Origin: Parus major | Taxonomy: Eukaryota > Chordata > Aves > Passeriformes > Paridae | Length of the DNA stretch: 64,000 nt | Direction of reading: 5' to 3' | Assembly: GCF_001522545.3 (NCBI RefSeq) | Contig: NC_031770.1 | Span: forward strand, 6,289,321 to 6,353,320 | Shown: positions 41,234 through 50,800 of the stretch, piece by piece | How the letters are laid out: the number at the start of each line of letters is the position of its first letter | Position numbering within the stretch: position 1 is the stretch's first letter | Program-made: the position numbers and the translations under genes | The notes under the pieces: generated by a model | The model's database searches: none | What the model saw: the letters and a program-made list of their open reading frames with translations, nothing else | Told to the model about the DNA's origin: nothing

Positions 41234-42939
41234 CTAAAACCAGATCAAACGTGTATGTTAGACACTGATTTTAAGATACAAATTTCACACAAATAACCTC
41301 AGAAAGAACTTTTGGTTAAGAGGTTTGAACAAAGGGGAACACACCTCTCCAAAACAGGGCTTCCAAGTTCAGCCCCTTGTCTAGCCAACAGCATTAATAA
41401 GACCTAAAATAATCAAAGTTCATGTTGCAAGCTGAAAGCAGCCTTTTCACTACAACAGAAATGATCTTGCCATACACTGGAAGGAACTATCAATATAAGT
41501 TTTGCTTTCCATGGTGTCCTGTTTTTCCAATAATACAACTAATTTCTTCACCCATCACATCTAACTAGCACATGAATAACCCTTTAAAACACCACACTTT
41601 TTCCTTTCTTTTGCAGAGAATACCTGTTTAAGGTCCTATAATGAACTCCTATTCTTCTATACTGTTTCATCCCATCTCCTTATAATTCCCCACTAATTTG
41701 AAGCAGGAAAAGAAAAAATCAATTAATTTCTTTTTAATGACAAAGTATTTCTAAGATAAAAATCGAGTAAGCCTAAAACAGTCAAACAGTGTTTGTCTGG
41801 GAAAGCAGAGCTGAAATGATTATTAGTGAACCTCAACATGCTTAAGTCAAGCTCAAATAATTTAGTAACTATATTGGTTTTAATGGTTACCCTTAAGATG
41901 CTAAGAAAATTAATGTTTATAGAAAGCTAGTGGAAATATTGTCAGTATTCTCTAGCACATGAAACAAAAAAAGTAATAATACAGAATGATGTATTTATCA
42001 GGAGCTGCCAAACTCTCTGTATTTACTGCTGCTCCTATCCACAGCTTACTACATATTAATCCTGACACAAAGCCATTTGTCTAGTTCAGCAGGTAAAATA
42101 GAAACAGAAACATTCCACACACTGAATTACTTCAGCGAAAAACACGTAGTGTTAATGCAGAATATCTAAAACAGTTTCTATATTAAGAACCAGATGAATT
42201 TCAAGGTCCTTTCCAATCCAAACCATTCTCAGACTCTACACCTCTATGCTACAGTATAATGTCTATCACTCCAACCATCTCAAAAAGGACTTTGTAACCC
42301 AAGAACATTGGAAAGTGAACAGAGGTGGAAAAATGAGATGTTTAATGCATAAAACTTAAACCACTGACTTTGCAAATGCTATATGGCTTACTCCAGCAAT
42401 TAAATACCTCTCCATTTAAATGGCCCAAAGTATGCAAGTGATGTTTAGCAAGATTCAGCACTGCCACGGAACAAACCAACTGGTTTGCCGTAAGCATTCT
42501 TTTAGTAAGAAGAATCAGCACAGCTCTGGAGGAAGTTATTTATTTAACATAATTTCTTCTTAAATGCTAAACATACCTATTAATTGTCACACATTTATAA
42601 ATTTACTTTTCAAAATTAAGTATGAACTTATTGTTATAATTATATATGTTCTGACACAAAGTGAAAGGTCACTACAATACATAGGCTTTACAGAGAAAAA
42701 GAATGTTTATGGATTATATCCAATTGTAATGGTCACTTGGAAAAACTTCAGTGCTAAAATTCAAGTATTCATCATGGCATCTACTTCTTTTTTACCAATA
42801 ATAGTAAAGAAGGCTCCAGCAACCACTGATCCTCTTTGCTACAAGGGGATAGCATACACTTCAGTAAAGAGACAGAGGAGGAAGTAAGGAATTTAAACTC
42901 TCAAAAGAATGGAAGAAATAGTGTGGTGGTAGGGAAAGC
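41234..42939 (-). other. TASP1: TASP1 5' intron sequence
   Basis: AT-rich sequence between the start-codon exon and the CpG island, presumed first intron. Holds a short CR1 3' scrap at about 42,189-42,245. No coding exon seen. Confidence 0.65.
42189..42245 (+). mobile_element. CR1 LINE 3' end fragment
   Basis: AATTTCAAGGTCCTTTCCAATCCAAACCATTCTCAGACTCTA closely follows the avian CR1 3' end (AAGGTCCCTTCCAACCCAAACCATTCTATGATTC type). Confidence 0.75.
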
Positions 42940-43596
42940 AATGATGACAAAATGTCATTGGAAAATTAAGATGAAGATGTCACTTAAAAACTTACTAACA
43001 GTGTAACTGCAGGCTGAAAATCCCAGTTAGGCCTTTGCACACAGCTGGGTCTAAGGATGTGTTTATTTCTACAGAGAACATTCAGGCAAACCTAGCTCTC
43101 TCGTTTGCTTCCGTTTGTAACACTTCCTCCACATCAACTCAATTTTCTCAAACCCCTCCCAGCTCAAACTGTTCTTCAAGTCCTTTTACATTTCATTCAC
43201 AAACCTGCTGCTTCCACTTGTTAAGCTCCCACTGGACCCAACTTTTCCCTTTCAAGCTTATTCCAGGATTTATCAGTTCTCCCTTCCCGAAGTCAGGAAG
43301 CGCTCACACTTCCAACCACTCCTGACTTCATCTCTCCTTGCTACGCATTCCCAGCTCTCCATCTCGGCAGAAACGCTGGAAGAACACACAGCAGCGTGAC
43401 TGCTGGAGAACGGGAACCAAAACGATCTTACCAAAACAGCCAATGCCCTGACTGCACTGCAAAAGTAACTTGGACTCCTGAACAGGGGCCGGGAGAAACA
43501 CAAACCCACGCGAGGGTCAGGCCGAGGCAGCCGCTGCCGCCCGGGGCGCCGCCGCAGAGCCCAGAGCCCCTCAGGGAGCGGCCATGGAGCGCCGCT
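42940..43596 (+). repeat. Duplicated promoter-flank segment, copy A
   Basis: Aligns in the same orientation with 45,935-47,150. Shared anchors include GAAAATTAAGAT, TAGGCCTTTGCA, TTTATCAGTTCTCC, CCCTGACTGCACTGC and AGGGTCAGGCCGA. Copy A is continuous and runs into the TASP1 CpG island and the first assembly gap. Many CpG positions in copy A are TpG or CpA in copy B. Confidence 0.9.
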
Positions 43597-44020
43597 NNNN
43601 NNNNNNNNNNNNNNNNNNNNNNNNNNNNNNNNNNNNNNNNNNNNNNNNNNNNNNNNNNNNNNNNNNNNNNNNNNNNNNNNNNNNNNNNNNNNNNNNNNNN
43701 NNNNNNNNNNNNNNNNNNNNNNNNNNNNNNNNNNNNNNNNNNNNNNNNNNNNNNNNNNNNNNNNNNNNNNNNNNNNNNNNNNNNNNNNNNNNNNNNNNNN
43801 NNNNNNNNNNNNNNNNNNNNNNNNNNNCCGCCCGCCCGCCCGTTGCCTCGGTGAGCATGAGGCGTCCCGCCCCCACCCCGCGCCCATTGGCCGGGCCGCG
43901 CCGGCGGCCGGAAGAGGCGCCAGTGTTGATTGACGTTCCGTGGGGCCAATGGCGCGCGGCGCGGGCAGGGCGGGGCCGCGCCCGGGGCAACGCTCCCCGC
44001 TCCGGTCCGAGTGTGCCATA
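43440..44020 (-). promoter_or_regulatory. TASP1: CpG island, probable TASP1 promoter and untranslated first exon
   Basis: Strongly GC- and CpG-rich sequence about 2.3 kb upstream of the start-codon exon, interrupted by a gap. Visible elements: an inverted CCAAT box (43886-43890), a direct CCAAT box (43946-43950), an ETS-type CCGGAAG (43908-43914), and a TGACGT half CRE (43931-43936). There is no TATA box nearby, as expected of a housekeeping promoter. Assignment to TASP1 rests on position and strand; the transcription start cannot be seen. Confidence 0.7.
43597..43827. other. Assembly gap (231 N)
   Basis: Run of N inside the CpG island, flanked by CGCCGCT and by a GCCC-rich run (CCGCCCGCCCGCCCG). 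The TASP1 transcription start and first exon may be hidden here. Confidence 1.
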
Positions 44021-44951
44021 TACACATATATCGGTATGCAGGACACGTACATATCTACACATGTGACTTCTGATAGCTGCTCAAAACTAACCTTACTGGT
44101 TAAAAATACATATATTTCATAATAGACTTGCTAGGAAATTCTCGCAACAATCAGATATTTTAAATCTTTCTGCTTCAATGAGCATTTGGCTATTGTGTTT
44201 TGCTAGAGATACTAAGTTTTTATTAATTTCTGTCCACTTTGTTGTAGAGGTGACGCATTGTTTTCTGAAGCTGCCTTCCCAGGATCAAGGACAGCTGTAT
44301 ATGAATCCCATTTCCATGATACCCTTTCAATTGTCACTATCATCAGTCCTGAGAACCAACTGTGCATATGTGAGACACTCCATTATCCCTGTCCACACTA
44401 TCCACTGTTCAAGTGCATCTACACTTCCAGCCCCTTGCTCCTCTTCTTTGTAGAATCATGAAATTAGTCCAGATGTCCTTATGGATTTATATTGCAAATT
44501 TATTTTAGCTAATACCTCGATTTCTCATTTGCAAAGCTCAGCATTTTAAAGCTGAAACTCTAAAGCTTTCATTAGGTCAAAAATAAAGTTGTTCTGTTTG
44601 CAGAATTCACTTGATCTCTTCCTCAAAGTCCATCATGAGAAAGGATATATATTATACAAAAGATTATCCTGACTCCTTTAGATGAAGTAGATTTTAACTC
44701 CTTAGTTTTGTTTTCCATGTAGCTGTTACACTGGTTCCTGCAACAGTGGGCAATATCATTCATTCTCTGCAAACAAGATGTCAGAAAATCACCTGCTTCA
44801 CCCAAACTACGACTTTTGCAAATGAAATTTCTATGGTACCTCTCTGACAACTAATTAACTCACTACTAATAAAAGCTGTCTTATTTAAGAAATCATTTTA
44901 ATAATAATAAAAATCTGTATGAGTAATCTTGCAGTATACTGTTCCATTTGC
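44021..44951. other. Intergenic AT-rich spacer
   Basis: Between the TASP1 CpG island and the stop codon of the predicted two-exon gene. No coding sequence supported. It would include the 3' UTR of that gene at its right end. Confidence 0.6.
44897..44902 (-). terminator. Possible ATTAAA polyadenylation signal for the two-exon gene
   Basis: TTTAAT in plus sense, read ATTAAA on the minus strand, lies about 50 bases past the predicted TAG stop. Variant signal in AT-rich DNA, so weak. Confidence 0.3.
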
Positions 44952-45188
44952 CTAGCAGGTGCCGTTTTCTCCATCAGAGAAAAGCGCTGCCTCCTCGTCT
45001 AGGTCCTTCCACACGTCCTTGTTCCTTCCTCTCTGGAGCGTGTCCCCCCGCAGGCAGCGCTGGCGCAGGTGCCTCAGGAAGCTCTTGCTGGAGGCCGAGT
45101 TTTCCTTCTGGCTGACCCCGTCACTGAGGGGCGAGCAGACAGCCAGGCAGCAGGTCCTTGGCCCTGCTGAGGGTGCCCGGGCCTTCTC
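44952..45188 (-). CDS. Two-exon gene, exon 2: cytoplasmic tail
   Basis: Begins EKARAPSAGPRTCCLAV, contains SQKENSASSKSFLRHLRQR and ends SDGENGTC then TAG. Frame agrees with exon 1 across a phase-0 intron. The frame also reads open upstream of the acceptor, so the acceptor is inferred from the pyrimidine tract. Confidence 0.55.
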   Translation of the reverse strand, partial: EKARAPSAGPRTCCLAVCSPLSDGVSQKENSASSKSFLRHLRQRCLRGDTLQRGRNKDVWKDLDEEAALFSDGENGTC

Positions 45189-45760
45189 CTGGGAGACACA
45201 GGGCAGGGGCGCGATCAAAGGGGCACAGGGGCTGCAGGGCCGGGTCCCTTGGGCTCTCCCGGGGAATCTGGGGCCGGGCCGGGCCGCTCCAGGCTGCAGG
45301 TTGTGCGGAGAGGAGCTCGGGCAGCTTCTNNNNNNNNNNNNNNNNNNNNNNNNNNNNNNNNNNNNNNNNNNNNNNNNNNNNNNNNNNNNNNNNNNNNNNN
45401 NNNNNNNNNNNNNNNNNNNNNNNNTCGCCCTACGCGTTGTCGCTCCCGGCCCCCGGACACCATCCCAGCTGCCTGGTCGCCATCCCTCACCTCTCTCAGC
45501 TGCCTCTGGGCCTTTCTCCGGAGGCTGCAGCCGAGGCAGAGCGCGGCGAACAGCAGGGACAGGGCCAGGACGGCACAGCAGCGCATCTGCACGGGCCACA
45601 GGCCGGCACAGCCCGTGCCGGTGCCCGGCTGCCGCGCGTCCTGGGCTGGCACGGGCAGCCGGGCCGTGCTCCTGGCGGGACCGCTGCGAGCTCTGAGCGT
45701 GCTGGGCAGCAGCCAGGCCACGCAGAGCCCCAGGAGCAGGGACAGCCCCGGGCGGAGCAT
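44952..45760 (-). CDS. Predicted two-exon gene: 168-residue single-pass membrane protein, not recognised
   Basis: Exon 1 (45491-45760, 90 codons) starts at an ATG in a good context (TCCGCCATGC). It ends at a phase-0 donor GAG|GTGAGG. Exon 2 (44952-45188, 78 codons plus TAG) begins after a pyrimidine-rich acceptor (CCTGTGTCTCCCAG) in the matching phase 0. The joined protein has an N-terminal signal peptide (residues about 1-24, core LSLLLGLCVAWLL), a short Pro/Gly-rich ectodomain (25-58), and a transmembrane segment (about 59-80, CAVLALSLLFAALCLG) followed by RRKAQRQ. The cytoplasmic tail of about 85 residues is Ser/Arg-rich and ends acidic (DLDEEAALFSDGENGTC). I do not recognise the family. 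Size and order of segments are reminiscent of FAM209 acrosomal membrane proteins, but I see no convincing sequence match. The intron contains a gap, so an extra exon could be hidden. Confidence 0.55.
45189..45490 (-). other. Intron of the two-exon gene, with a 95-base gap
   Basis: About 302 bases, GC-rich, with N from 45330 to 45424. Canonical GT and AG ends. The gap length may not be real. Confidence 0.55.
45330..45424. other. Assembly gap (95 N)
   Basis: Run of N in GC-rich sequence inside the predicted intron. Confidence 1.
45491..45760 (-). CDS. Two-exon gene, exon 1: signal peptide, ectodomain, transmembrane segment
   Basis: Starts MLRPGLSLLLGLCVAWLL and ends CSLRRKAQRQLRE at donor GTGAGG (plus 45485-45490). 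The frame stays open upstream to 45838, but the internal Met is chosen for its Kozak context and because it is followed directly by a classic signal peptide. Confidence 0.55.
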
Positions 45761-45854
45761 GGCGGAGCTGCCCCAGGAGCTGTGACCTCTCGGCCTGAGC
45801 CCGAGCTGAGCCGGGCAGTGCCCGCGGGCTCTGTGCAAGGTGCTGGCATCAGCT

Positions 45855-45883
45855 GCGATGTCACAGGGCTGTTGCCGGGCAGC
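45855..45883 (-). promoter_or_regulatory. X-box (RFX) and CRE-like motifs upstream of the two-exon gene
   Basis: On the minus strand GCTGCC-C-GGCAAC (plus 45871-45883) fits the RFX X-box pattern GYNRCC-N(1-3)-RRNRAC. It lies about 110 bases upstream of the predicted ATG. TGACATCG next to it is a CRE-like element. Both motif types are common in ciliary and spermatid gene promoters. No TATA box is visible. Confidence 0.45.
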
Positions 45884-45934
45884 CAGAGGCTGGGAATGTC
45901 AGGGCAAGGCCAGGCCTGAGGGTCTGAGTGAGTG

Positions 45935-47150
45935 GCTGCTCTATGTCACTCTGCCATTGAATTTGAAAATTAAGATAGAGATGCCACTTAAATGCTAACT
46001 AGAAACATAACTCCAGACTGAGAATCCTAATTAGGCCTTTGCATATACTTGGGTCACAGGATATATTTATTTTTTCATATGGTTGACTTACCTCAATAAT
46101 TTCATAACACTTCCTCCTCATCAGGTTAATTTGGTCAAACCGCTTCCATTTCAAAATATTCATGTCCATTTATATTTCATTTAGGAAACCGCTGCTTCCA
46201 CTTTTTCAGATCATATTGGACCCATCCTTTCACTTTCAAACTTCTAGTATTTATCAGTTCTCCTTTCTGGCTGTCATACTTTCATCAATCCTGATCTTGA
46301 CCCTCCTTGTCATACAGTTTGCTGTTCTCTATCTGTATAGCTAATGAAACACTAGTGGAGGAATACACAGTAATGTGATTGCTGAAGAACACAAACAAAA
46401 ATTATTTAAGGACTTGAGGGTGCTGGTGTATGAGAGGCTGGACATGACGTGGCAATGTGCTCTCTCAGCCCAGAAACCAGCCCTGTTCCAGGCTGCATCC
46501 AAAGCCCTGTGGGCAGCAGGGGAGGGGGGATTCTGCCCCTCTGCCCCACTCAAGTGTGACCCCACCTGCAGTGCTGTGTCCACATCTGGGGTCCAGCACA
46601 GGAAGGACATGGAGCTGTTGGAGTGAGGCCAGAGGAAGCCACCAAATTGATCAGAGGGATGGAGCAGCTTTGCTTGAGGAAAGGCTGAGAGATTTGGGAT
46701 TGTTCAGCCTGGAGAAGGCTCAGGGGTGACCTAACTGTGGCCTTCTGGAACCTGTAGGGAGCGCACAGGATGGAGATGGATTATTCACTAGAGCATGGAG
46801 TGACGGGACAAGGGGGAATGGTTTCAAAGTGACAGAGAATAGGTTCAGATTAGATATTAGGAGGAAGTTCTGAGCTGTGAGGGTGGTGAGGCCCTGGCAC
46901 AGAGAAGCTGTGGATGCCCCATCCCTGGAAGTGTTAAGGCCAGGCTGGATGGAGCTCTGAGCAACCTGGTCTCCTGCAAGGTGCCCAAAGCCCTGACTGC
47001 ACTGCTAAAGTAACTCTGAATCCTAAACAGGCGCCGGGAGAAGGACAAACACACGCCAGGGTCAGGCCGAAGCAGAACCGCTCAGCCGCTCGCTCCCCTC
47101 CCGCCCGGGGTCCCCGCCGGGCCCGGAGCCCGCCGGGAAGGGCCGGGGAG
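45935..47150 (+). repeat. Duplicated promoter-flank segment, copy B (interrupted by CR1)
   Basis: Matches copy A in two blocks: about 45,950-46,405 and about 46,981-47,110. The offset is about 2,995 bases in the first block and about 3,545 in the second; the difference is the CR1 insertion. Copy B shows CpG decay: AACGCTGGAAGAACACACAGCAGCGTGACTG in copy A reads AACACTAGTGGAGGAATACACAGTAATGTGATTG here. The copy B end runs into a second CpG island. Confidence 0.88.
46405..46980 (+). mobile_element. CR1 LINE, 3' portion, inserted in copy B
   Basis: Characteristic CR1 strings in order: TGTCCACATCTGGGGTCCAGCACAGGAAGGACATGG, TTCAGCCTGGAGAAGGCTC, GATTAGATATTAGGAGGAAGTTCTGAGCTGTGAGGGTGGTGAGGCCCTGGCACAGA, CCCATCCCTGGAAGTGTTAAGGCCAGGCTGGATGG. 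It is truncated at the 5' end and also stops before the usual 3' tail. No intact reverse transcriptase. Confidence 0.93.
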
Positions 47151-47292
47151 CGGGCGGAGCGCAGGGGCGGGCAGGGGCTGATGCTGCGATGTCCGTGTCT
47201 CAGCACTTTGTTCCCAGCGCCTTCAGCTTTCACAGAGAGGCCGATCCGGGCGGACCGAGGCGCCCTGGGGCGCCGCCTCTTCCTGCCGCCTG

Positions 47293-47358
47293 GTCCGTGA
47301 CGTCACCAGGAGCGGTTCGTGACGTCAATCTGAAAGACTCGTGACGTCACCCAGGGAG
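47293..47358. promoter_or_regulatory. Array of three perfect cAMP-response elements at 22-bp spacing
   Basis: TGACGTCA occurs at 47298-47305, 47320-47327 and 47342-47349, each preceded by CG and exactly 22 bases from the next. The bases between differ, so only the site and spacing are kept. TGACGTCA is the full palindromic site bound by CREB, ATF and CREM dimers. Confidence 0.9.
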
Positions 47359-47365
47359 CCTGCGC

Positions 47366-47470
47366 GCTGCCCTCACGGCGCTGCCCTCACGGCGCTGCCC
47401 TCACGGCGCTGCCCTCACGGCGCTGCCCTCACGGCGCTGCCCTCACGGCGCTGCCCTCACGGCGCTGCCC
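47366..47470. repeat. GC-rich 14-bp minisatellite, seven perfect copies plus half a copy
   Basis: Unit GCTGCCCTCACGGC at 47366, 47380, 47394, 47408, 47422, 47436 and 47450, then GCTGCCC at 47464-47470. The unit is not a multiple of three. Seven identical copies point to recent expansion; copy number may be wrong in the assembly. Confidence 0.97.
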
Positions 47471-47773
47471 TGTGGGCCGCGTCATTCCTTCCCAGCTGGC
47501 AGCCGGCAGGAGCTCGCCCGCCAGACTTGGGTTTTTACAGGGAATTCTGACAAACTGTGTTTCTGCAGCACTTACTGTAGGAGTTCCTAGTAACACTAAT
47601 TTCATTCACTAGCCAAAATACATTTCGTAGCAAATATTAACCAGCAACAGATTGCTTATGCTTCTTGTCGTCATCAAGAGAAGTGCTGTTTGCTTTAATG
47701 CTTGTGGTGAACACAGGTTATATTGTGTATTAAACATTAGCAGGAACTTGCACGGAACTGCTGAGAGTCAAAG

Positions 47774-47870
47774 AAAGAATCATAGAACTACAGAATGGTT
47801 TGGGTTGGATGGAGCCTTTAAAGAACATCTAGTCCAAACCCCCCTGCTGTGGATAGCGACATCTGGAAAC
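47774..47870 (-). mobile_element. CR1 LINE 3' end, reverse orientation
   Basis: AGAATCATAGAACTACAGAATGGTTTGGGTTGGATGGAGCCTTTAAAGAACATCTAGTCCAAACCCCCCTGC is the reverse complement of an avian CR1 3' end. Confidence 0.92.
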
Positions 47871-50800
47871 TAACTTTTTCACCCCCAGATTTGATTCCAT
47901 CTCCACCACATCCTAATCATCCTAGATAGGATCTCCCCCGGGAATTCAGAAGGCTGCTTCCTGGCCTGCCTCATAGTCACAGAAACCCTTTCTATGGCTT
48001 TTTTCCCAATAAAAATGTGCTTCCACTTTTGTATTATTGACTTCTTTTTTCAAAGGCCAACCTTGCATTTTTTTAGCAATGCAAAATATGTCAGGAACAA
48101 ATGCAAGTCTTTTTCAACACAAGTTTTTGGCACACAAAACTATGTGGCTTTTGGAGAGCAGCTTTTGTCTTCCACATTACCAGGTGCTTCCTATTCTGTT
48201 GGACAAAACTACAAGGAAATAACATGCAGTCCACAAACCCTCAGGAAATCTTTGGCTTTCCTTGACAGATTTTAACCTGAGGTCCAAATCCCAGTTGTGA
48301 GTTGCTCTGTTGCCATATTCTTTTCCCTTTGTTTTATTTAAAACCGTTGTTATTCTTGACAGTGCTGAAGTGAACCAAGGAGATTCCTCAAAGTACTTTT
48401 TGTGCTTCTTAGACGGCAATAGGTACATTTGAGCTAGGACAGACTGATTTGAGGGAAAAGGAGGGTGTTGTGGAAGTGTTGCACTGCACTTGTTTTCTGG
48501 CTGCAGCCCTTCCTCGATGTGCAGCATTGGCCACCACCAAGGCAGCTTTGATTTGACCTTGTTCATTCAGCTCTCCATCCTGTGTAAGGTCCTATGCACC
48601 CTCTGCCTCCCATTTTCCCTTTCTGTGTCCAGCTGTTATGTCTGTGGCTAAGAAAGAGGCAGCAGGTGTAGTCTGACTCTCAGCTACACATGTTTTGACT
48701 TGACCTGACTGTCAGATCTCCTTGAAGTTGGCAATCGGTTCAAGTTACGAAGGTAGGGCTGTCATACTGATAGACAGACAATATCACAGAGCCCTTCGTT
48801 CTTTAGCAGGGAAGCTAAAGCCTTGTCAATGTTTGGTCCTATACCATTTTCCAGAACTGGATTTCAAATCCAAATGTCTGTTTTCACTTGTTTTTTGATG
48901 CCTTTACTTAACTTGTCCTCTGCTGCTGGTGACAGTTTTCAAACTGGCCAAATATTTACTGGGGCTTTTTCTTATTTTCTGGTCCTTACTCTTCTGTAGA
49001 TTTGTGTTGCTACTTCCATAAAGAGGTGATCTCATTCTGTAAATCATTCCTCAGCATCCAGGTTTGAAATGAAAGGTTTTCTTCATTCCTTTTACAAAGA
49101 TTCCAGCTGTGTTTTAAAGCCTGTGGGTTTTGGGGCTTTTTGTTCTATTTCTTGTTGATTATTTTTGATTCCTTTTTGCACTTTGTCTTTGGAAGTACAC
49201 TCTACTGGTTTTACTTCCTAATATTATAAAGAGCTTATCCACTCCTTTAATTTATTCTGGGTAAAAGTGGCTAATGAAGTCCTTAGACTTCAGTGAGGAT
49301 TTATGAAAGCTGTTCCAGGCAAGAAATACCTGAACCTTTGGTTTGGGAGGTTTCAGTGCTTTTGGAAACCTGTTAAGGACAAAGATTCTGGGAAAGGACA
49401 GTAGAAGAGGAGAAGACTCACATCCCTTTTTTATCCCTTTTAACCAAGGTCAGAGGACACCCTTAAACAATCAATTAAAGACAACTTCAATGCTTTAATG
49501 AAGGATTTGTCTGGAAAGTGGCCACGAGGAAGAGAAAAAAACAAACTAAAAAGACAAGCACATAGAAATACAGCCTTATATGTACCATTCCAGCTTCAGT
49601 TAGGAACTTTGTAACTTAATTCTAAAGTCAAGAGAAAAAGAAGCTGAATGCACCAATAAATACAAAGAGGAACTGTTTCTGGATGATGGCATGCAAGAGG
49701 AGAATAGCAGCTGAAGGCTGGAATCAATCCACTCAAACACCACATCATCAATCCCCCTGAAAGACTGGCTGATCCTTGCAGGTAGCATAAATAAGCCTGC
49801 AGTCTTCTCCAGGCATGCTTGTTGCTTCCTCTCCATGTGAAGAGGCCCCTTCTTTGACTTTCAGCCAGTAAAATAATGTTTTTTCCAGATAATGAGCTAC
49901 TTCAGATGAGGAAAATACTCTAGCATCCTGGACCTGTCTATTTAGCATTCCACTTACTCCCCGCTGCTCAACGCCCACACGCGATTATTTCCAACGCTCA
50001 TTCCATTGCAGCTCAGAAAGCTCTAGCTCGGTGTGATTGTGATCTGTCAGCCAGCTTTTCAGGGGGGCCAGATCATAAGACACGGGACTTTTGAGAAATG
50101 CAACTTCAAAAAATGCGTTTGTCGCTTGTTGCCAAAATAACCACAAGTAGTAAATCCCTGCAAGGTTTTGTCTTATTCCTTGAAAAGTGAGTTAAATGTG
50201 TACTGGGTATGTACTGGCCACTGCAGTAGGCAGGACAATCATCTCCCAATGACAGCTACAGGAAATCAGGAAGCCAAGACTCGCAGAAAAGTGGTTTTCA
50301 GAATCAGAGAGCATTTTTCTGCATGCCCACAAAGCATGGTGAAGGTTCAAACATGACGATTTAAAAATACATATTTAGGTCAAGTTGGAGACTAAGTAAT
50401 TCCTGAACGAGGTTTTCTCCACAGGTTAGATCATCTCATTATTGCTATGGATTTTGGCCTGCGTGGTTGCTGTCTGCAGCTCTCCATGGCTAATGATTTA
50501 GTCCAAACTAGAGATGGTTTATTGCGCTCAGGCTATGATATGATTTCAGTAGCACAGTCTTCACACCATCCTGCTCTTCAAATTCTGTGATCCCACTGCA
50601 ACAGAGAGACTTCAGGATTCCTAAGTTCACTATAATTTAAGAATAATTAGCAGAATCATTCTCTTACTGGGGAAGTTCTGATCTTCAAGATACAAAATGA
50701 GAAAAAAAATATCTGTTCTCATCCCTCATGAGTTCTACATGAGCTCTATCAGCAAATTCACATTTTGGTGGAGTTGAGACCAGTACAAAAATCAATGCAG

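Larger units (their letters stand above)
47050..47480. promoter_or_regulatory. Second CpG island, copy B side
   Basis: CpG-rich sequence continuing copy B, containing the three-CRE array and the 14-mer array. It could be a second promoter for TASP1, for the two-exon gene or for an unannotated plus-strand transcript. No downstream coding exon is seen on the plus strand. Confidence 0.6.

Noticed and set aside
43273..44066. Long open frames across the first gap on both strands
   Set aside because: They are kept open by the N run and by CpG-rich composition. They lack splice logic or family motifs.
46375..46729. Plus-strand frames in copy B
   Set aside because: They fall within the CR1 3' region, which is not coding for an intact protein here.
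47341..47550. 69-codon plus-strand frame with repeats of ALTALPSRRCPHGA
   Set aside because: It is only the translation of the 14-bp minisatellite.
48177..48566. 129-codon minus-strand frame
   Set aside because: No domain, signal or splice support; chance open frame.
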